From assembly GCA_963383645.1 (NCBI GenBank), contig OY726560.1, positions 88,136,093 to 88,200,092 on the forward strand: 64,000 bases of DNA, read 5' to 3'. Below the pieces are notes generated by a model. It was not told where the DNA came from. It ran no database searches and saw only the letters and a list, made by a program, of their open reading frames with translations. Within the stretch, counting starts at the first letter, position 1; the number at the start of each line of letters is the position of its first letter. Both the position numbers and the translations under genes were made by a program. This document shows, one piece after another, positions 11,853 to 22,663 of this stretch. This stretch comes from Muscardinus avellanarius (lineage: Eukaryota > Chordata > Mammalia > Rodentia > Gliridae).

Positions 11853-12596
11853 AGTGTTAGAAAAATTCAACTAGCCTACTTGTGTTTGGTTGTTTTTGGA
11901 ATAATGCAGAAATTGGAGAATTTAGTTTTATACCTACATTTGACATATTATTGTGGTAATGATGAACAGTAGCAAGAATAAAAAGTATCAGGTTTCTTTA
12001 AAGTCTTTTTACTTGGGTTCAGGTATTCTACTGAGGGACTAAGATGATATTTTTGCTACTCTTTATACTACTCCAGAAAGGCAGAGAGTATGCATGTTAG
12101 AAACAGTAAAAATAAACTCAGAGAGGTAAAGAAATTAGCCCAAGAGCACACAGTGCTGCCCAAATCCAAAATCTGTGCTTTTGGCAGCTTGCTGTTGCTC
12201 AAGAGTTATTTATCTTGAGGTACTGTGGTAACCACACTGAATGGCTTCTACCTTCTATGGCTATCCAGATCTTTCATTTTCTTTACTATTGATGTCCTTC
12301 CATCTTGCCTTCTTGGCATCTTCTGCTGCAGAGTGTTAAAAGAAGAGAGCGCCAACAAGTTAAAGACAAGCACCAATTCCAGAGGTGAATACAGAATAGA
12401 TGAGAACTCAGAAACGAGGGAGGCAAGAACAGGAGAGAGAGTTGAATTACGAAGTGAAGGAATGGACAAGCATACATGTGAGAAATGTAAGCAAAAGACA
12501 GATTTGAGAGGGAGGGAGAAATTTTAGATCTGTAGATATGCCTGAGGTAGTGATTCCTTAAATAGAGGGTTTCAATTACAACTCTAGGGTGGAAAC
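11853..12596. other. Unannotated stretch with possible MIR at 12110-12200
   Basis: At 12115-12185 the order tcagagaggtaaagaaattagccc, then gagcacacagtgctgcc, then tgtgctttt fits MIR in plus orientation. A purine-rich open frame at 12225-12527 has no recognisable domain. Nothing else is evident. Confidence 0.4.
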
Positions 12597-13433
12597 TGTT
12601 ATTTTAACTTTTATTGGTGCATTTTAATTATACATCACAATGAGATTTGAAGTCATGCAAATGTACATGCACAGAGCTCTTGGTCTATTTCCTTCTCCAT
12701 CTTACTCCATTCCTCCTCCCTCCCTCTCCATGCTAATGAGGTTGGTAGCAACACCTTCATGTATTGCCACACATTATTTCAACTGTTCCCCTCTTCGACC
12801 CTCCCTCTCCTCCTTCTTCCCTTCCCCACATTCTTCTCCCAATTCCTTCTGCCATTCTCCTGGCTTCTCTTCCAGTTTATCTGAAGTCCCTTCTGTTTCC
12901 TGCTTCCTCTCTAGCTTCCGTATATAAGCAAGAACATAAAATCGTTGACTTTCTGGGACTGGCTGATCTTGCTTAGCATAATATTCTCTGGTTCCATCTC
13001 TTCTCCTGAAATGATATAATTTTGTTCTTTATGGCTGAGTAAAACTCTAAGTACTTATCAAGATATTTCTTTATCTATTCACCTGTTGATGGACACCCAT
13101 CATTTGGCTGTTGTAAACTGTGACTATACAAATATGGAAATGCATATATCACTCTAGTATTTTGCCCTTAATTCTTTTGGAAATATACCAAGGAGTGATA
13201 TAGCGGGGCCATATGGTGGTTCCATTTCTAGTTTTTTGAGGAACTTTCACATTGATCTCCATGGTGGCTATACTAATTTACACTCCCACCAGGAGTGTAT
13301 GAGAGTTCCTATTTCCCCACATCCTCACCAGTACTTACTTATTGCTCTTTGATTGCCATTCTAACTGGAGTTAGATGGAATGTCAGGGTAGTTTTGATTT
13401 GCATTTCCCTGAAATGCAAATGGTGTTGAACAT
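12597..13433 (-). mobile_element. 5'-truncated L1, diverged
   Basis: Starts with the reverse complement of the L1 3' terminus (cttttattggtgcatttt). It runs through the ORF2 C-terminus, recognisable from the phrases atggctgagtaaaactc, gttgatggacacccat and ttgccattctaactgg also seen in the full-length L1. Truncated after about 840 bp. It is clearly more diverged than the full-length copy. Confidence 0.9.
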
Positions 13434-14244
13434 TTTTTTTAATATATTGAGACTAGAAACTATAAAAAAAAGAGAAAAGAATCCTAGTGAGTTCTTGTGC
13501 TGGCAAGGCTGGAAGCAGATGGGGACTAAATGGTCTCTAATGCAGGTGGGCCTGACCCCAGGGGGATGGGACTCTGATTCAGGTGCCTGCAGTTGACTCC
13601 ACTCTGTTTCACTGAAGACCCTGGCTTGCTCCCTGGCTGACTGTATTCCTCAGAAGCCTTTGCTTTGATGCCAGTCAATCCTGTCTGGTGCAAAGGCTTT
13701 TGGATTATCAGCCAATTGGGGACGTTGCCAGAACTGTTGCTTATTCAGCAGTGAAATGAGGTGGCACTGTTAGCTCTCTTTCTTATTGTGCAGGTAGTGG
13801 GAATGAAGTTCTAGCTTGAGAGAATAAAGAGTAATCTTACTTTGAGGACTAACTGGGGGTTGATAAAAAGGACTTCGGAGATGATAAACCATTTCATGTG
13901 TTTTCATAAGCTGCAGATTCAAGCTTCAGTTGTGCTAGTGTTTGGAAGTCATAAATTCCATTGGGGAAATTTGGATTTTCTTATTTAAAACAAAAGTGCA
14001 TGGTGTTTGTATGTGAAACTAGTTGTGATAAACATATAAGTACATGACAATAAGAAATTAAAATATATATTTAAAATAAATAAACACTTTAGAGCAGTTT
14101 CATAAAAGCTTGTGCAATGCAACAAAGGTTTTAAACATATCATAAATTATTGTGTAGGTTGGTTACTGTTTCTATGTGCTTTGTGTATTTGCAGAATTCA
14201 GTTCAAATATGTGGTGTGCAGGACATAATAGATACAGAGACCAA
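13434..14244. other. Unannotated single-copy-looking stretch
   Basis: About 0.8 kb. Mixed GC content, no exon signals I trust and no named repeat. Confidence 0.4.
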
Positions 14245-14440
14245 AAGATTCTTAAAATGTGGGCCCTGGATTGGCAGATCAGCATCATCTGGGGACTTGT
14301 TAGGAATGCATATCCCAGACATTCTCCCACACTCACTGGATCAGAAACCCTGAGCTGGGACCCAGCTGTCATTTGGGAGAGTCCACCTACCCTGCAGGTG
14401 ATTCCGATTTGCCCTGAAGTTTGAGAACCTCTGGAACAAT
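14245..14440 (+). mobile_element. MER5-type (hAT-Charlie) DNA transposon fossil
   Basis: Phrases match the MER5A/B order: gtgggccctggattggcagatcagcatcatctggg, then acttgttaggaatgcat, then ggatcagaaaccctg, then caggtgattccgatttgcc, then gaagtttgagaacctctgg. These non-autonomous elements predate the placental radiation, consistent with the high divergence. Confidence 0.78.
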
Positions 14441-14649
14441 AGGGTGGGAAGAGACTTTAGAACTAAATGGGGCAAACTGTGTCAGGACTTCATTAAAGGC
14501 AGCTGAGGAATTCAGAGTGAGGAGCTGCTGTTTGCACTCGGCTCTGGCCGGTCCTGTCCGCTCCTTTGCAAAGCTGAGCTGCCCTTCATCATGTCCAGGA
14601 GGCTTGTTCTGTCCACACCAGCCTGAGATGCTTTCTCATAGGATGTCTT

Positions 14650-14671
14650 TCTTTCTTTCCTTCCTTTCTTC

Positions 14672-14733
<62 letters not shown>

Positions 14734-14735
14734 CT
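14650..14735. repeat. (TTTC)n microsatellite
   Basis: Long pure tetranucleotide run that merges with the tail of the minus-strand SINE at 14736. It produces artificial Phe/Leu/Ser-rich and Lys/Glu/Arg-rich open frames on the two strands. Confidence 0.95.
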
Positions 14736-14922
14736 TTCTATTTTTGGCAGTACTAGTGATGGAACCCAGGGGCATTCTACCTCCGAGCTGCAACCCCAGA
14801 CCCATTTTTTATTCTTTATTTTGAAACTGAGTTGCAGGGGGCCTCATTAAGTAGCTGAGGCTGTCCGTGAACCAAGATCCTCCTGTCCCTCCTGAATGCT
14901 GGGATTACAAGCCACACCCAGC
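14736..14922 (-). mobile_element. B1-dID-type SINE, long subfamily
   Basis: The reverse complement ends ctgggttccatcactagtac after an ID-like part with ctcggaggtagaatgcccc. The middle contains agctacttaatgaggcccc, the long-subfamily form. Its tail is the (TTTC)n run. Confidence 0.9.
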
Positions 14923-15642
14923 TTCACTGGGATATATGTAGGTGTGAGTACCTTTACATCTAACATTCTTTTGGCACTTGCATTAATTATTTCATTGTTA
15001 CTTCATGCATTTCTTTGGTCGTGTTGTATGTGGATGCATATGTGTCCATATACACATTCAGCGGCCACATCCTCAAGTGCTCCATCTCTGAACAGGATAA
15101 TAGGAGTCACTTGTGTCCTGTGTATTCTCTTTTGTGTCATTTTCACCTAGTTTCTTCTTAGGGCTTCGTTACATGAGATTGTTTTCTGCATTTTGTCTGT
15201 CTGGAGAGTTCCATGTACACTCAGCTCTGGTGATCCAGGCCTGGTACAGTGGCTGATGTGGCCAGGGTGCAGTGAGCAACCATTGATACTTATGTGTCCT
15301 GATCTAAACTGCCCTTTCAGGGGTCAGGACTTCTATCTCAATGTTGCATTAGAAATATACATGTAAAGAGACTAGTGTAGGAACTGGGGATCAAAGCATC
15401 CACATAGCGACTTCCTCCACACTCTGTTCCTCTAGGACTGTTGTAACTCTCAGCTTCCAACAATTTTTTGCCCTGAGCCTGAACATGATAACTGAGATAG
15501 AGTGTTAAGGCCTAACATTAGCAATTAGAAAACAAAATGGAATATCTGTGTTCTCTATGTTTTGATGTTGTATAAATTATTGATTGAGTGGTTAATATTT
15601 GGTTGTCAGTTGTTAAATAATGATAATTTCCAAGATGCTAGA
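14923..15642. other. Unannotated stretch
   Basis: About 0.7 kb with no recognised repeat or gene. Confidence 0.4.
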
Positions 15643-15822
15643 GCCGGGTGTGGTGGTGCACGCTTGTAATCCCCGTGCTTGGGAGGCAGAGACAGGAAGA
15701 TCACGCTAGTTCAAAGCCAGCCTCGCTGGCTTAAGAGACCCTGTTTCCAAATAAAAAATATAAGAATAGGTCTGGGAGTGTAACCCAGAGGTAGAAGGGT
15801 TTCCAGGAACCCCAATATATAT
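15643..15822 (+). mobile_element. B1-dID-type SINE, short subfamily
   Basis: Flanked by atgctaga at 15635-15642 and 15823-15830. It has the short middle (gctggcttaagagaccc) and the end ttccaggaacccca, then a short AT tail. Confidence 0.93.
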
Positions 15823-15830
15823 ATGCTAGA

Positions 15831-17391
15831 AAATTAATATCTGCAATATAGATTTATAATTCTTACCTGGAACCTTTGGGTCTCAATATGCTTTGGATTC
15901 CAGAATCTTTTTTTTTTCAGATTTTTGAAGGATTGGTGAAAAAGGACACATAAAATGGATTCTATGACTCCTTGTGAGAGTCTCAGGCAGTAACCCACGC
16001 AGACATAATTGTATTTATTAGATAAGGAGAACAAGGCTACAGAAAGCCTTATAGTCAATTCAGATTGAGTTATATGATCGGGTGAATTTCCTGCAAAGTT
16101 ATAATGCTTTAATTTTCAAAGTTTTTGATTCTGAATTTATACATAAGGTTTATGAGCCAATATAGTCTATAAGGGGAACTAACACATTTTATATTTTTTT
16201 ATTTAAAAGCTACATTAATATATAATTAACACTTGAGGCAGTTGAAACTCAGGGACATTTAAAAACAAATTCATAGCACTGTTTGCAGATGAAGTGTGAA
16301 TTTGAACCTAGGTCTCTCTGACTCTGGACCGCCTCCTCTTTTCACTACAGAGCCCTGCCCCTTAGTGCTGTGTTAGAGCTAAAAAGAGACGATGATTGCC
16401 AAGTGCACCTGACTCTGTACAACTAATGATGAAGTGGTAGCCAGAGTTTGTGGTCTACAGTCATGTCGCCAGGAAGGAGCATAGCCTGGAACTCAGGGCT
16501 TTTAATACCTACGTCTGTGCTCTAATTTCCCATAATGACAGCTAGTTTCTAGATGCTTCTAAATTACTGTTCTTGGAAATCATGGCTGTTGTAGATATAA
16601 AGGCAGTTTTCTAATAGTTTCCGTTTTCTACATCAGCTCCTGAAATGTTTTGATCAAACAGTTTCACTCTCTGTATTTTTGTAATCAAATTCTAAGTGCT
16701 GGTAATCCATACTTTTCCAGGTTCAAGCCAGGGGCTTTATTTTCTTGGGCACAGCTAGTGTATATTGTAATTCCCTGTTTCCTTAGTTGCTTTCAAGAGT
16801 AAAATAAGCAATTTCATTTAAAATTAATAGCCCCAGTCTTACTTCTGCCTTATTCACTGAGGGAAACCTTATAGTTAACTGCAATTTCAGTTATTTTCAG
16901 CACGACTTCAAGGGAATTCTTTGATAGCAGTTGAGCGATGCGCTCAGCTTTGCTGCTTCTACACAAACACATGCATTGGAGCAGGAAGATGCTGGGGCAG
17001 CCACATCCCAGTCAGAGCAAATCACTCTGCTGTCTGCCTGAGCACTTTCAGATTTGTGGATGTCGGATTTTTGACTCAAGGGGTTGAAGCTTACTAGAGA
17101 GATGCACATTTAAAGTAGACACAGGATTCTTCATTTTACTGAAGGCAGTTGATGCAAGGCAAAAGAAGTTGAGGCCTTTTAGCAGATTAGAAGGAAGCAG
17201 ATCTAAACTTTATGTGTATTGTTTTTACTTTTTTATTTCAGATATAGAAGTGTAATTGTTGTTAATTGTGGCAAATTTATGATTTGTTTGTACCTAGATT
17301 TGTAGGTCCTCCTTCCATAAAGGATATGCATGTGATATCACTTTGTGTGTGCGCGTGTGTGTGTGCGCACTTGTGTATGCATATGCACACG
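15831..17391. other. Unannotated stretch with a MIR at about 16220-16360
   Basis: At 16300-16325 the phrase gaatttgaacctaggtctc and the following ctgactctgg match MIR (plus orientation). A TG/GC-rich simple repeat sits at 17338-17390. The remainder is unrecognised. Confidence 0.5.
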
Positions 17392-17597
17392 TGCCCGGTA
17401 CTGGAGAGTGAATCTAGGAGCATTTGCCTCTGAGTTATGCCCTCAGTCATTTTTTTATCTCTTCATTCAAAACAGAATCTCACTAGGTTGCTAAGAGTCT
17501 TGCTAAGTTGTTTCTGAGGATGGTCTTGAACCTGCAATCCTCCTGTCTCAGTCTTTCAAGTACTGGGGTTAAAGGTGTGTGCCACCATGCCCAGGCT
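17392..17597 (-). mobile_element. B1-dID-type SINE, long form, diverged
   Basis: Reverse complement gives a full dimer (left monomer start near 17597, ID-like end near 17400). Together with the plus-strand SINE 25 bp away it makes an inverted pair able to form a long hairpin in RNA. Confidence 0.88.
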
Positions 17598-17621
17598 TCA
17601 TTTAGAAATAGACAATACTGC

Positions 17622-17820
17622 CAGGCGTGGTGGCGCATGCTTGTAATCCTCACGCTTTGGGAGGCTGAGACAGGAGGATCACACAGGTTCGAAGCCAGCC
17701 TCAGCTACTTAGTGGCTCTCAGCAACTTCGTAAGACCCTATTTCCAAATAACATATAAAATAGGTCTGGAAGTATGGCCCTGAGGTAGAAAGCCTCTTGT
17801 TTCTACCCCCAGTACTACCA
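17622..17820 (+). mobile_element. B1-dID-type SINE, hybrid subfamily
   Basis: Has the long middle (agctacttagtggctctc) but the right end aggtagaaagcctcttg and tacccccagtactacc. This right-end type is shared with the copy at 24337. An A-rich tail continues to 17860. Confidence 0.93.
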
Positions 17821-17899
17821 AAAAAAGAAAAAAGGAAGAAAAAAAAAAGAAAAGAAATAGACAACACATCATTTTATTTTTAAAAAATATTAGTTATGT

Positions 17900-18107
17900 G
17901 TATGTGTGTGACTAGGGATTAAACCCAGAGGGATTCTACCTTTGAGCTGTACCCCAACCCTTTGAAATATATATATTTAAAACTGGGTGGTCTCACTAGG
18001 TTGCTGAGAGTCTCACTAAATTGCTGAGGCTGGCCTTGAACCTGTGATCTTCCTGTCTCAGCCTCCCAGGTACCTGGCTTACAGGTGTGTATCACTGTGT
18101 CTGGCCT
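17900..18107 (-). mobile_element. B1-dID-type SINE, long form
   Basis: Reverse complement reads a complete dimer with the middle split by an AT-rich expansion at 17965-17985. Third member of an alternating minus/plus/minus SINE trio. Confidence 0.9.
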
Positions 18108-18520
18108 CGTAGAGTGTTTTTTAAAAGGTAGTACAGTTGAGGTACAACAGCCTGAGAGTAAGAGAGTTGGACGGAGACAGGTGAAAGAGGATATGTGGAT
18201 TTCAAACCGCTCCAGTGCTCTGTGTAGTGAACTCTTGGCTCCTCGCTCCCCAGTCCTCTACTCTTGAAGATAAGGAACTTCATCTAGCAGTGCGTTTGTT
18301 CCTGAGCTGGAGACTCAGCTGTGCTTGGACACCGTGAGTACTTCTAGGTCGGTAGGTAGCCTTGTCCATATTCCTGCTGGTCCCACCGGAATGGTGACTG
18401 GAGAGTCAGGTGAGCCTGGGGTTTTGTGTTTGGGCTCTGGAGTCTGAGTGACCTGAGTTCAGATTTGAGTCTTGCCACCACTGGGACTCCTTTCTTGCTT
18501 GCTTGCTTTCTTGCTTTCTT
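18108..18520. other. Unannotated stretch
   Basis: Nothing recognised except a short imperfect (CTTG/CTTT) run at 18490-18520. Confidence 0.4.
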
Positions 18521-18533
18521 AATACTTTTATTG

Positions 18534-18720
18534 CTGGGCGTGGTGGCACACACTTGTAATCCCCGTGCTTGGGAGGCGGAGACAGGAGGATAGCGCAGGT
18601 TCAAAGCCAGCCTTGCTGGCTTAAGAGACCGTTTCCAAATAAAAATATAAAAAATAGGTGTCTGGGAGTGTAGCCCGGAGGTAGAAGGTTTTCCAGGAAC
18701 CTCAGTACCACACACCAAAA
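18534..18720 (+). mobile_element. B1-dID-type SINE, short subfamily
   Basis: Perfect 13-bp duplication aatacttttattg at 18521-18533 and 18721-18733. Short-subfamily middle and end are present. Clean duplications suggest a fairly recent insertion. Confidence 0.96.
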
Positions 18721-18737
18721 AATACTTTTATTGGTAA

Positions 18738-18983
18738 ACTGGGCATTGTGGCACACACTTGTAATCCCAGTACTTGGGAGGCTGAGACAGGAGGATCCCA
18801 AGTTCGCAGCCAGCCTCAGCTACTTAGTGAGGCCCTCCACAACTTAGTGAGACCCTGTTTCAAAATAAAGAATAAAACAAAAAATAGGGATAGGGGTGGA
18901 ACTCGGAGGAAGAATGCCTCTCAGTTCAAGCCCCAGTAGCACACACACACACGCATACACACATGCACATGCACACACACATA
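18738..18983 (+). mobile_element. B1-dID-type SINE, long subfamily, with (CA)n tail
   Basis: Complete dimer with the middle agctacttagtgaggccctcc and an ID-like end at 18890-18938. The tail has become a CA/CATA microsatellite (18939-18983). Confidence 0.93.
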
Positions 18984-19035
18984 CCTTTATTGGTGCATTG
19001 TGATCATACATCATAGTGAGGCTTCCAAGTGATAC
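18984..19035 (-). mobile_element. Tiny L1 3'-end fragment
   Basis: Only the terminal motif of the L1 lineage (ctttattggtgcattgtg, then catacatcatagtgagg) is left. Confidence 0.6.
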
Positions 19036-19039
19036 AGCA

Positions 19040-19215
19040 GGAGCCCAGTGTCTGGAAGCGACCTCTCCACTGCAAGCTCAGCTTTGCCCGAGAGTGGGAA
19101 AGTTGCTTAATCTCTCTATGCCTTTGGTCTCCTATCTGTAAAATAGGGCTAGTAATCATATCTGTTAGGAGAACTGGAATAATATTTGCGCAGTCCTCAG
19201 AGGAGTGCCTGTCAG
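19040..19215 (-). repeat. MIR fragment
   Basis: Plus strand reads the MIR antisense phrases: aaagttgcttaatctctc, then cctatctgtaaaatagggc, then cagtcctcagaggagtgcctg. Confidence 0.65.
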
Positions 19216-19566
19216 GGGAAAGTGATCGGCTAGTGTGAGGCATCCTCGTCACTCCACGGACCCAGCGGCTCCTCGGTTGGAGTGATGGTGCCCAGGGGAC
19301 ATTGGGTGACTTCTGAAGGCATTTTGTATCTCCCCAATGTCAGCACGGTAGCCATTTGGGCAACTAGTATTCTGCCCCATGCTCTTCATCCTTGTGCGGG
19401 CTCGATAACTGCCCCTTTGGCACAGACAGTGGGTCTGTTCTGAGCCTCACTATAGCTTCTGCTGCTGGACGGTGCTGGTGCCTCCATGTTGTGGTGTCTG
19501 TTCTGGTTGGTTCACACCCTGCCTTGAGTGCCACATTGCTGCCTGGCTATCTTAAATATGACTTTC
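19216..19566. other. Unannotated stretch
   Basis: No recognised element. Confidence 0.4.
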
Positions 19567-19675
19567 CAGCCAGGTGTGTCTGTAATGAAGTACTTGGGAA
19601 GTTGAAAGAGGAGTACTGAAGGTTTGTGGCCAGCCTTGGCAACTTAGCAAGGCCCTCAGCAACTTGGTAAGACCC
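19567..19675 (+). mobile_element. Truncated B1-dID-type SINE
   Basis: The left half of a dimer (from ccaggtgtgtctg to cagcaacttggtaagaccc), joined head to tail with the next SINE without a right ID part. Confidence 0.75.
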
Positions 19676-19795
19676 AGGTGTGGCGGTGCATGCTCTAATC
19701 TAAGTACTTGGGAGGCTGTGATAGGAGGATTGCAGGTTCACAGCCAGCTTCAGCTACTTAGTGAGGCCCTCTGTAACCTAGTAAGACCCCATTTC

Positions 19796-20383
19796 TTTTT
19801 TTATATATTTTTATTGGTGCATTGTAATCACACACCACATTGGAATACAAGACTTGAGAGGATATACAAGCACACATCATCCAATTAGCCCTCATCCACT
19901 CCCCATCCCATTCCCTCCCCCTCCCTCGATCCCATGCTTGATTGGTGATTATCTTTGATACATTTGTTTATGTACCTCCTGAGTTTTAAAGAGGTTCCAT
20001 CCTCCCCCATCCTATCTCTTCTGATTGGTCACCTTAATTGCTTCTCTATAGGGCCCTTTCTACAACTCGACCTCCTTCTGTTACCCCTTTCCTCCTAGTT
20101 TTTGCTAATTAGGGGAAGCATCTGGTTTTTATTTTCTGTGATATTTATCTGTGCACGGCACGTTGGAAGTTCCAATCCCACTCTTGACTGCCCCATTAGT
20201 GGCCTGGCCATCCAGAGGACTCTGATCCTGACCTCGCTGGCTCCAGCACTGGCCTTGCCTCATGGGAGGCCCAGATCCTGGCCTTGCTGGCCCCTGCACT
20301 GGCCTAATCCCTCGGCTGGCTCTGATCCCGGCCTCGGAGGCCCTAGCACTGGCCTTGCCTCACGACAGGCTCCAATCCCGGCC
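19796..20383 (-). mobile_element. SVA-like composite retroelement, copy A (50-bp VNTR + L1 3' end)
   Basis: On the minus strand the element begins at ggccgggattgg and has four exactly 50-bp GC-rich units (20334-20383, 20284-20333, 20234-20283, 20184-20233) and a partial fifth to about 20150. At aaatatcacag it switches to about 350 bp of L1: the last codons of ORF2, the 3'UTR, AATAAA and an A-rich tail at 19796-19815. It is flanked by a 16-bp duplication with one mismatch (agtaagaccccatttc at 19780-19795, agtgagaccccatttc at 20384-20399) inside a SINE. Copy B at 41138-41752 has the same start, unit, junction and L1 variants. No open frame has any known domain, so mobilisation by L1 proteins in trans is inferred. 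I know of no named rodent family of this design but could not search. Confidence 0.9.
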
Positions 20384-20413
20384 AGTGAGACCCCATTTCA
20401 AAATAAAGAATAA

Positions 20414-20636
20414 AAGCCAGGTGTGGTGGCGCACGCTTGTAATCCCAGCATTCAGGAGGCTGAGACCAGAGGATCGTGGTTCATGGACAGCCTCAGATAC
20501 TTAGTGAGGCCCTCTCCAACTCAGTGAAACCTGGTTTCAAAATAAAGAATAAAAAATACTAGGGCAGGGGGTGTAGCTCAGAGGTCAAATGCCCCTGGGT
20601 TCTACCCCCAAACCCACAAAAAAAAAGAAAAAAAAA
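20414..20636 (+). mobile_element. B1-dID-type SINE nested in another SINE
   Basis: Complete long-subfamily dimer with an A-rich tail at 20618-20636. agaataaaa occurs just before it (20405-20413) and at the end of its A-rich tail, fitting a short duplication in the host SINE's A-rich linker. Confidence 0.85.
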
Positions 20637-20696
20637 AGAATAAAAATTAGGGCTGGGGGTGTAGCTTGAAGGTAGAATGGCCCTGGGGGGAGGGGG

Positions 20697-20748
20697 GGCT
20701 ACTGGTGTAGCTTGGAGGTAGAATTCTTCTGAGTTCAATCCCCAGGAG
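20697..20748 (+). repeat. Extra ID-like right monomer
   Basis: Reads actggtgtagcttggaggta and gagttcaatccccagg, a second ID-like right part directly after the host SINE's own one (20645-20690). It separates from it by a G-rich run and could be a tandem duplication of that monomer. Confidence 0.6.
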
Positions 20749-21399
20749 GTTTTTCTAGGACCAGGATCCATTTTTGTAGGAAACCATGAAGGCTACAATC
20801 TGATCAATGTTTTGCCTGCATCTCAGTGCTGGTGCTGCGTTTGTGGCTATCAGGTAGACCTATTCTCAGCCCTACTTTGACTTGACTTTCATCTCCCTTC
20901 TATAGGATTTTCTACTTCTTTCAAAGTGCTCGGTCTTTCCCTCTGTGCGGCAGTGCCCCTTCCCCCGAGCAGCTCAGCTCTCAGGCACTTTGATCCAGAT
21001 TGTCCTCTGTGGGAGTAGACTTGGGCTGAGTTCTGCACTAATCCTTGGAACGTCCACAGGAAAGAAGAAACAGAGCCTACAATCTACTTTCTAAGGCTTT
21101 TTATCTTTAACTTTTACTGCTTTAATTTTCTCTTGGGTCCCGGCATGGGTCTCAAGCCAGCTCTTCTCCATCCAGTTTAGCTGGGAGAGAGCCAGCCTTC
21201 TTTTCATGGAAAGTATCATGACCATGGTCTGTGGAGTCCTCCGACTCTCATTCAAGTGCTCCCTCTGTGCCTTATTGGGTTTGTGGACCTGGGTGGATTA
21301 TCATTCATCTCTCTGGCATTAATTCCTTCTTTTGTAAAATATCAGTAACAATACCTACCTCACTTTTCTAGGCGAGGCTGTGTATATGTATGGCTCTGC
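20749..21399. other. Unannotated stretch
   Basis: About 0.65 kb without a recognised repeat or exon. Confidence 0.4.
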
Positions 21400-21565
21400 A
21401 CTTGGCTCTTGAGGTCTGGCTGTGTCTGAATTCTTGCTCTGCTGATTTATGGTTGTGTATTCTTGGGCAAGTTACTTAAATTCCCCATGCCTCCTCTTCC
21501 ACATCTATAAAATGTATGTGACATGGAGCCTACTCCTATGGTAGCTGGGAGGATTAAATGAAGTG
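21400..21565 (-). repeat. MIR fragment
   Basis: Plus strand shows MIR antisense phrases in order: ttgctctgctgatttatgg, cttgggcaagttacttaaa, cctcttccacatctataaaatg, gggaggattaaatgaagt. Confidence 0.8.
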
Positions 21566-21931
21566 TTATGTCTAATTCCCTGCCATGGTCCTTCCATTTA
21601 CCTGTTCTGTCACCTTTCCTGGGTCCTGAAGCTCCTGAGTGGGAGAGGCTGGGTGGGGGCAGACAGGCCAACCCTGAGCAGGGGGCCATGGCCCCTGGGC
21701 CCAGTGGAATGGAGAGGTCTCACTGCCCTGCAGGTGACAGAGGATGGGAAAATGTGGCCTCTGTCAGACCCTGAGTGGGAGTAGTGATGTTTTGGGAAAG
21801 GAAGATGCCATTGTATTCTTAGGCAGAAGAGATAACTTTTGAGATGGTTTAGGAAAAGGAAAACAAAATAAAATAAAATCACCCACACATTTTAAAATTG
21901 ACAACTCATCCTTGAAGTCTTCTGTACTTTT
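21566..21931. other. Unannotated stretch
   Basis: Overlapping open frames on both strands (60-90 codons) have no recognisable motif and coincide with locally GC-rich sequence. Confidence 0.4.
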
Positions 21932-22137
21932 CTTTTTTTGGGGCTGGGGACTGAACCCAGGGCACTCTACCTCTGAGCTAAACCCCCAACCCTTTTTATT
22001 TTTTGCTTTGAAACAGAGTTCTAACTAGGTTGCTGAGGGTGTTGCTAAATTGCTGAGGCTGGCCTCGAACCTGTGATCCTATTGTCTCAGCTTCCCAAGT
22101 ACCAAGACTACAGGTGTGTACCACCGTGCCTGGCTTC
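21932..22137 (-). mobile_element. B1-dID-type SINE, long subfamily
   Basis: Reverse complement runs from ccaggcacggtggtacac (near 22136) to the ID-like end ctgggttcagtccccagcc (near 21940). Confidence 0.92.
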
Positions 22138-22663
22138 TGTATAACTTTTGAAGAAGCTCTGTGTTCTACACAGATTCTCCAGATTCCCTTTTGCCATCTC
22201 CCCCAACCCCATTAACTCTGCTGAAGCAGCTCTGGCTGTCTTGGCCACTGCTCCTCCTCCTCTAGGGACTTCCTGCTGCAACTGGCTGCTTTTCAGGCTT
22301 CAGGAGTGAGCTGGAGGGGGCTGGGAGTTTCTTCACTTCAGAGCACATCTTGCAAGTGAAGGCCAGGTGTGGCGGCTACCAGCCTGCCTCCAGAGCTCCT
22401 GAAGGTGCCATCTCCCTCCAGACCTCCCCTGCTGCGCTCTGGGAGTCGTGCTCCACGGGTGCTTGTAGTTGCCCCTGGCAACTATGTCTCATCCTGGTCT
22501 CATGATCTGCTGCTGGGGACCCCGCTCTAAGGGAGCCCCTTTCTGAGACTCTCCCCTTATTTAAGCCTCACACCAGCATGGATTCCCATTCCTGAAGATG
22601 GTCACCCTAGGCTGAGGGTTGGAGATGGGGAAATAAAGTCATATTTTCCATATAAAGTAAGAA
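22138..22663. other. Unannotated GC-rich stretch
   Basis: About 0.5 kb, richer in G+C than its surroundings, with no SINE or LINE signature. No continuous coding frame with a domain is visible. It could be single-copy or the remains of an unrecognised repeat. Confidence 0.4.

Larger units (their letters stand above)
19676..20690 (+). mobile_element. B1-dID-type SINE split by two later insertions
   Basis: Left piece is 19676-19795. The middle resumes at 20384-20413 (agtgagaccccatttc, then aaaataaagaataaaa). The ID-like right part is at 20637-20690 (attagggctgggggtgtagc). It hosts the VNTR-L1 composite at 19796-20383 and a second SINE at 20414-20636. It gives a relative order: this SINE is older than both guests. 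Confidence 0.85.

Noticed and set aside
14421..14756. Serine/leucine/phenylalanine-rich frame and its lysine-rich partner
   Set aside because: Both are translations of the (TTTC)n microsatellite.
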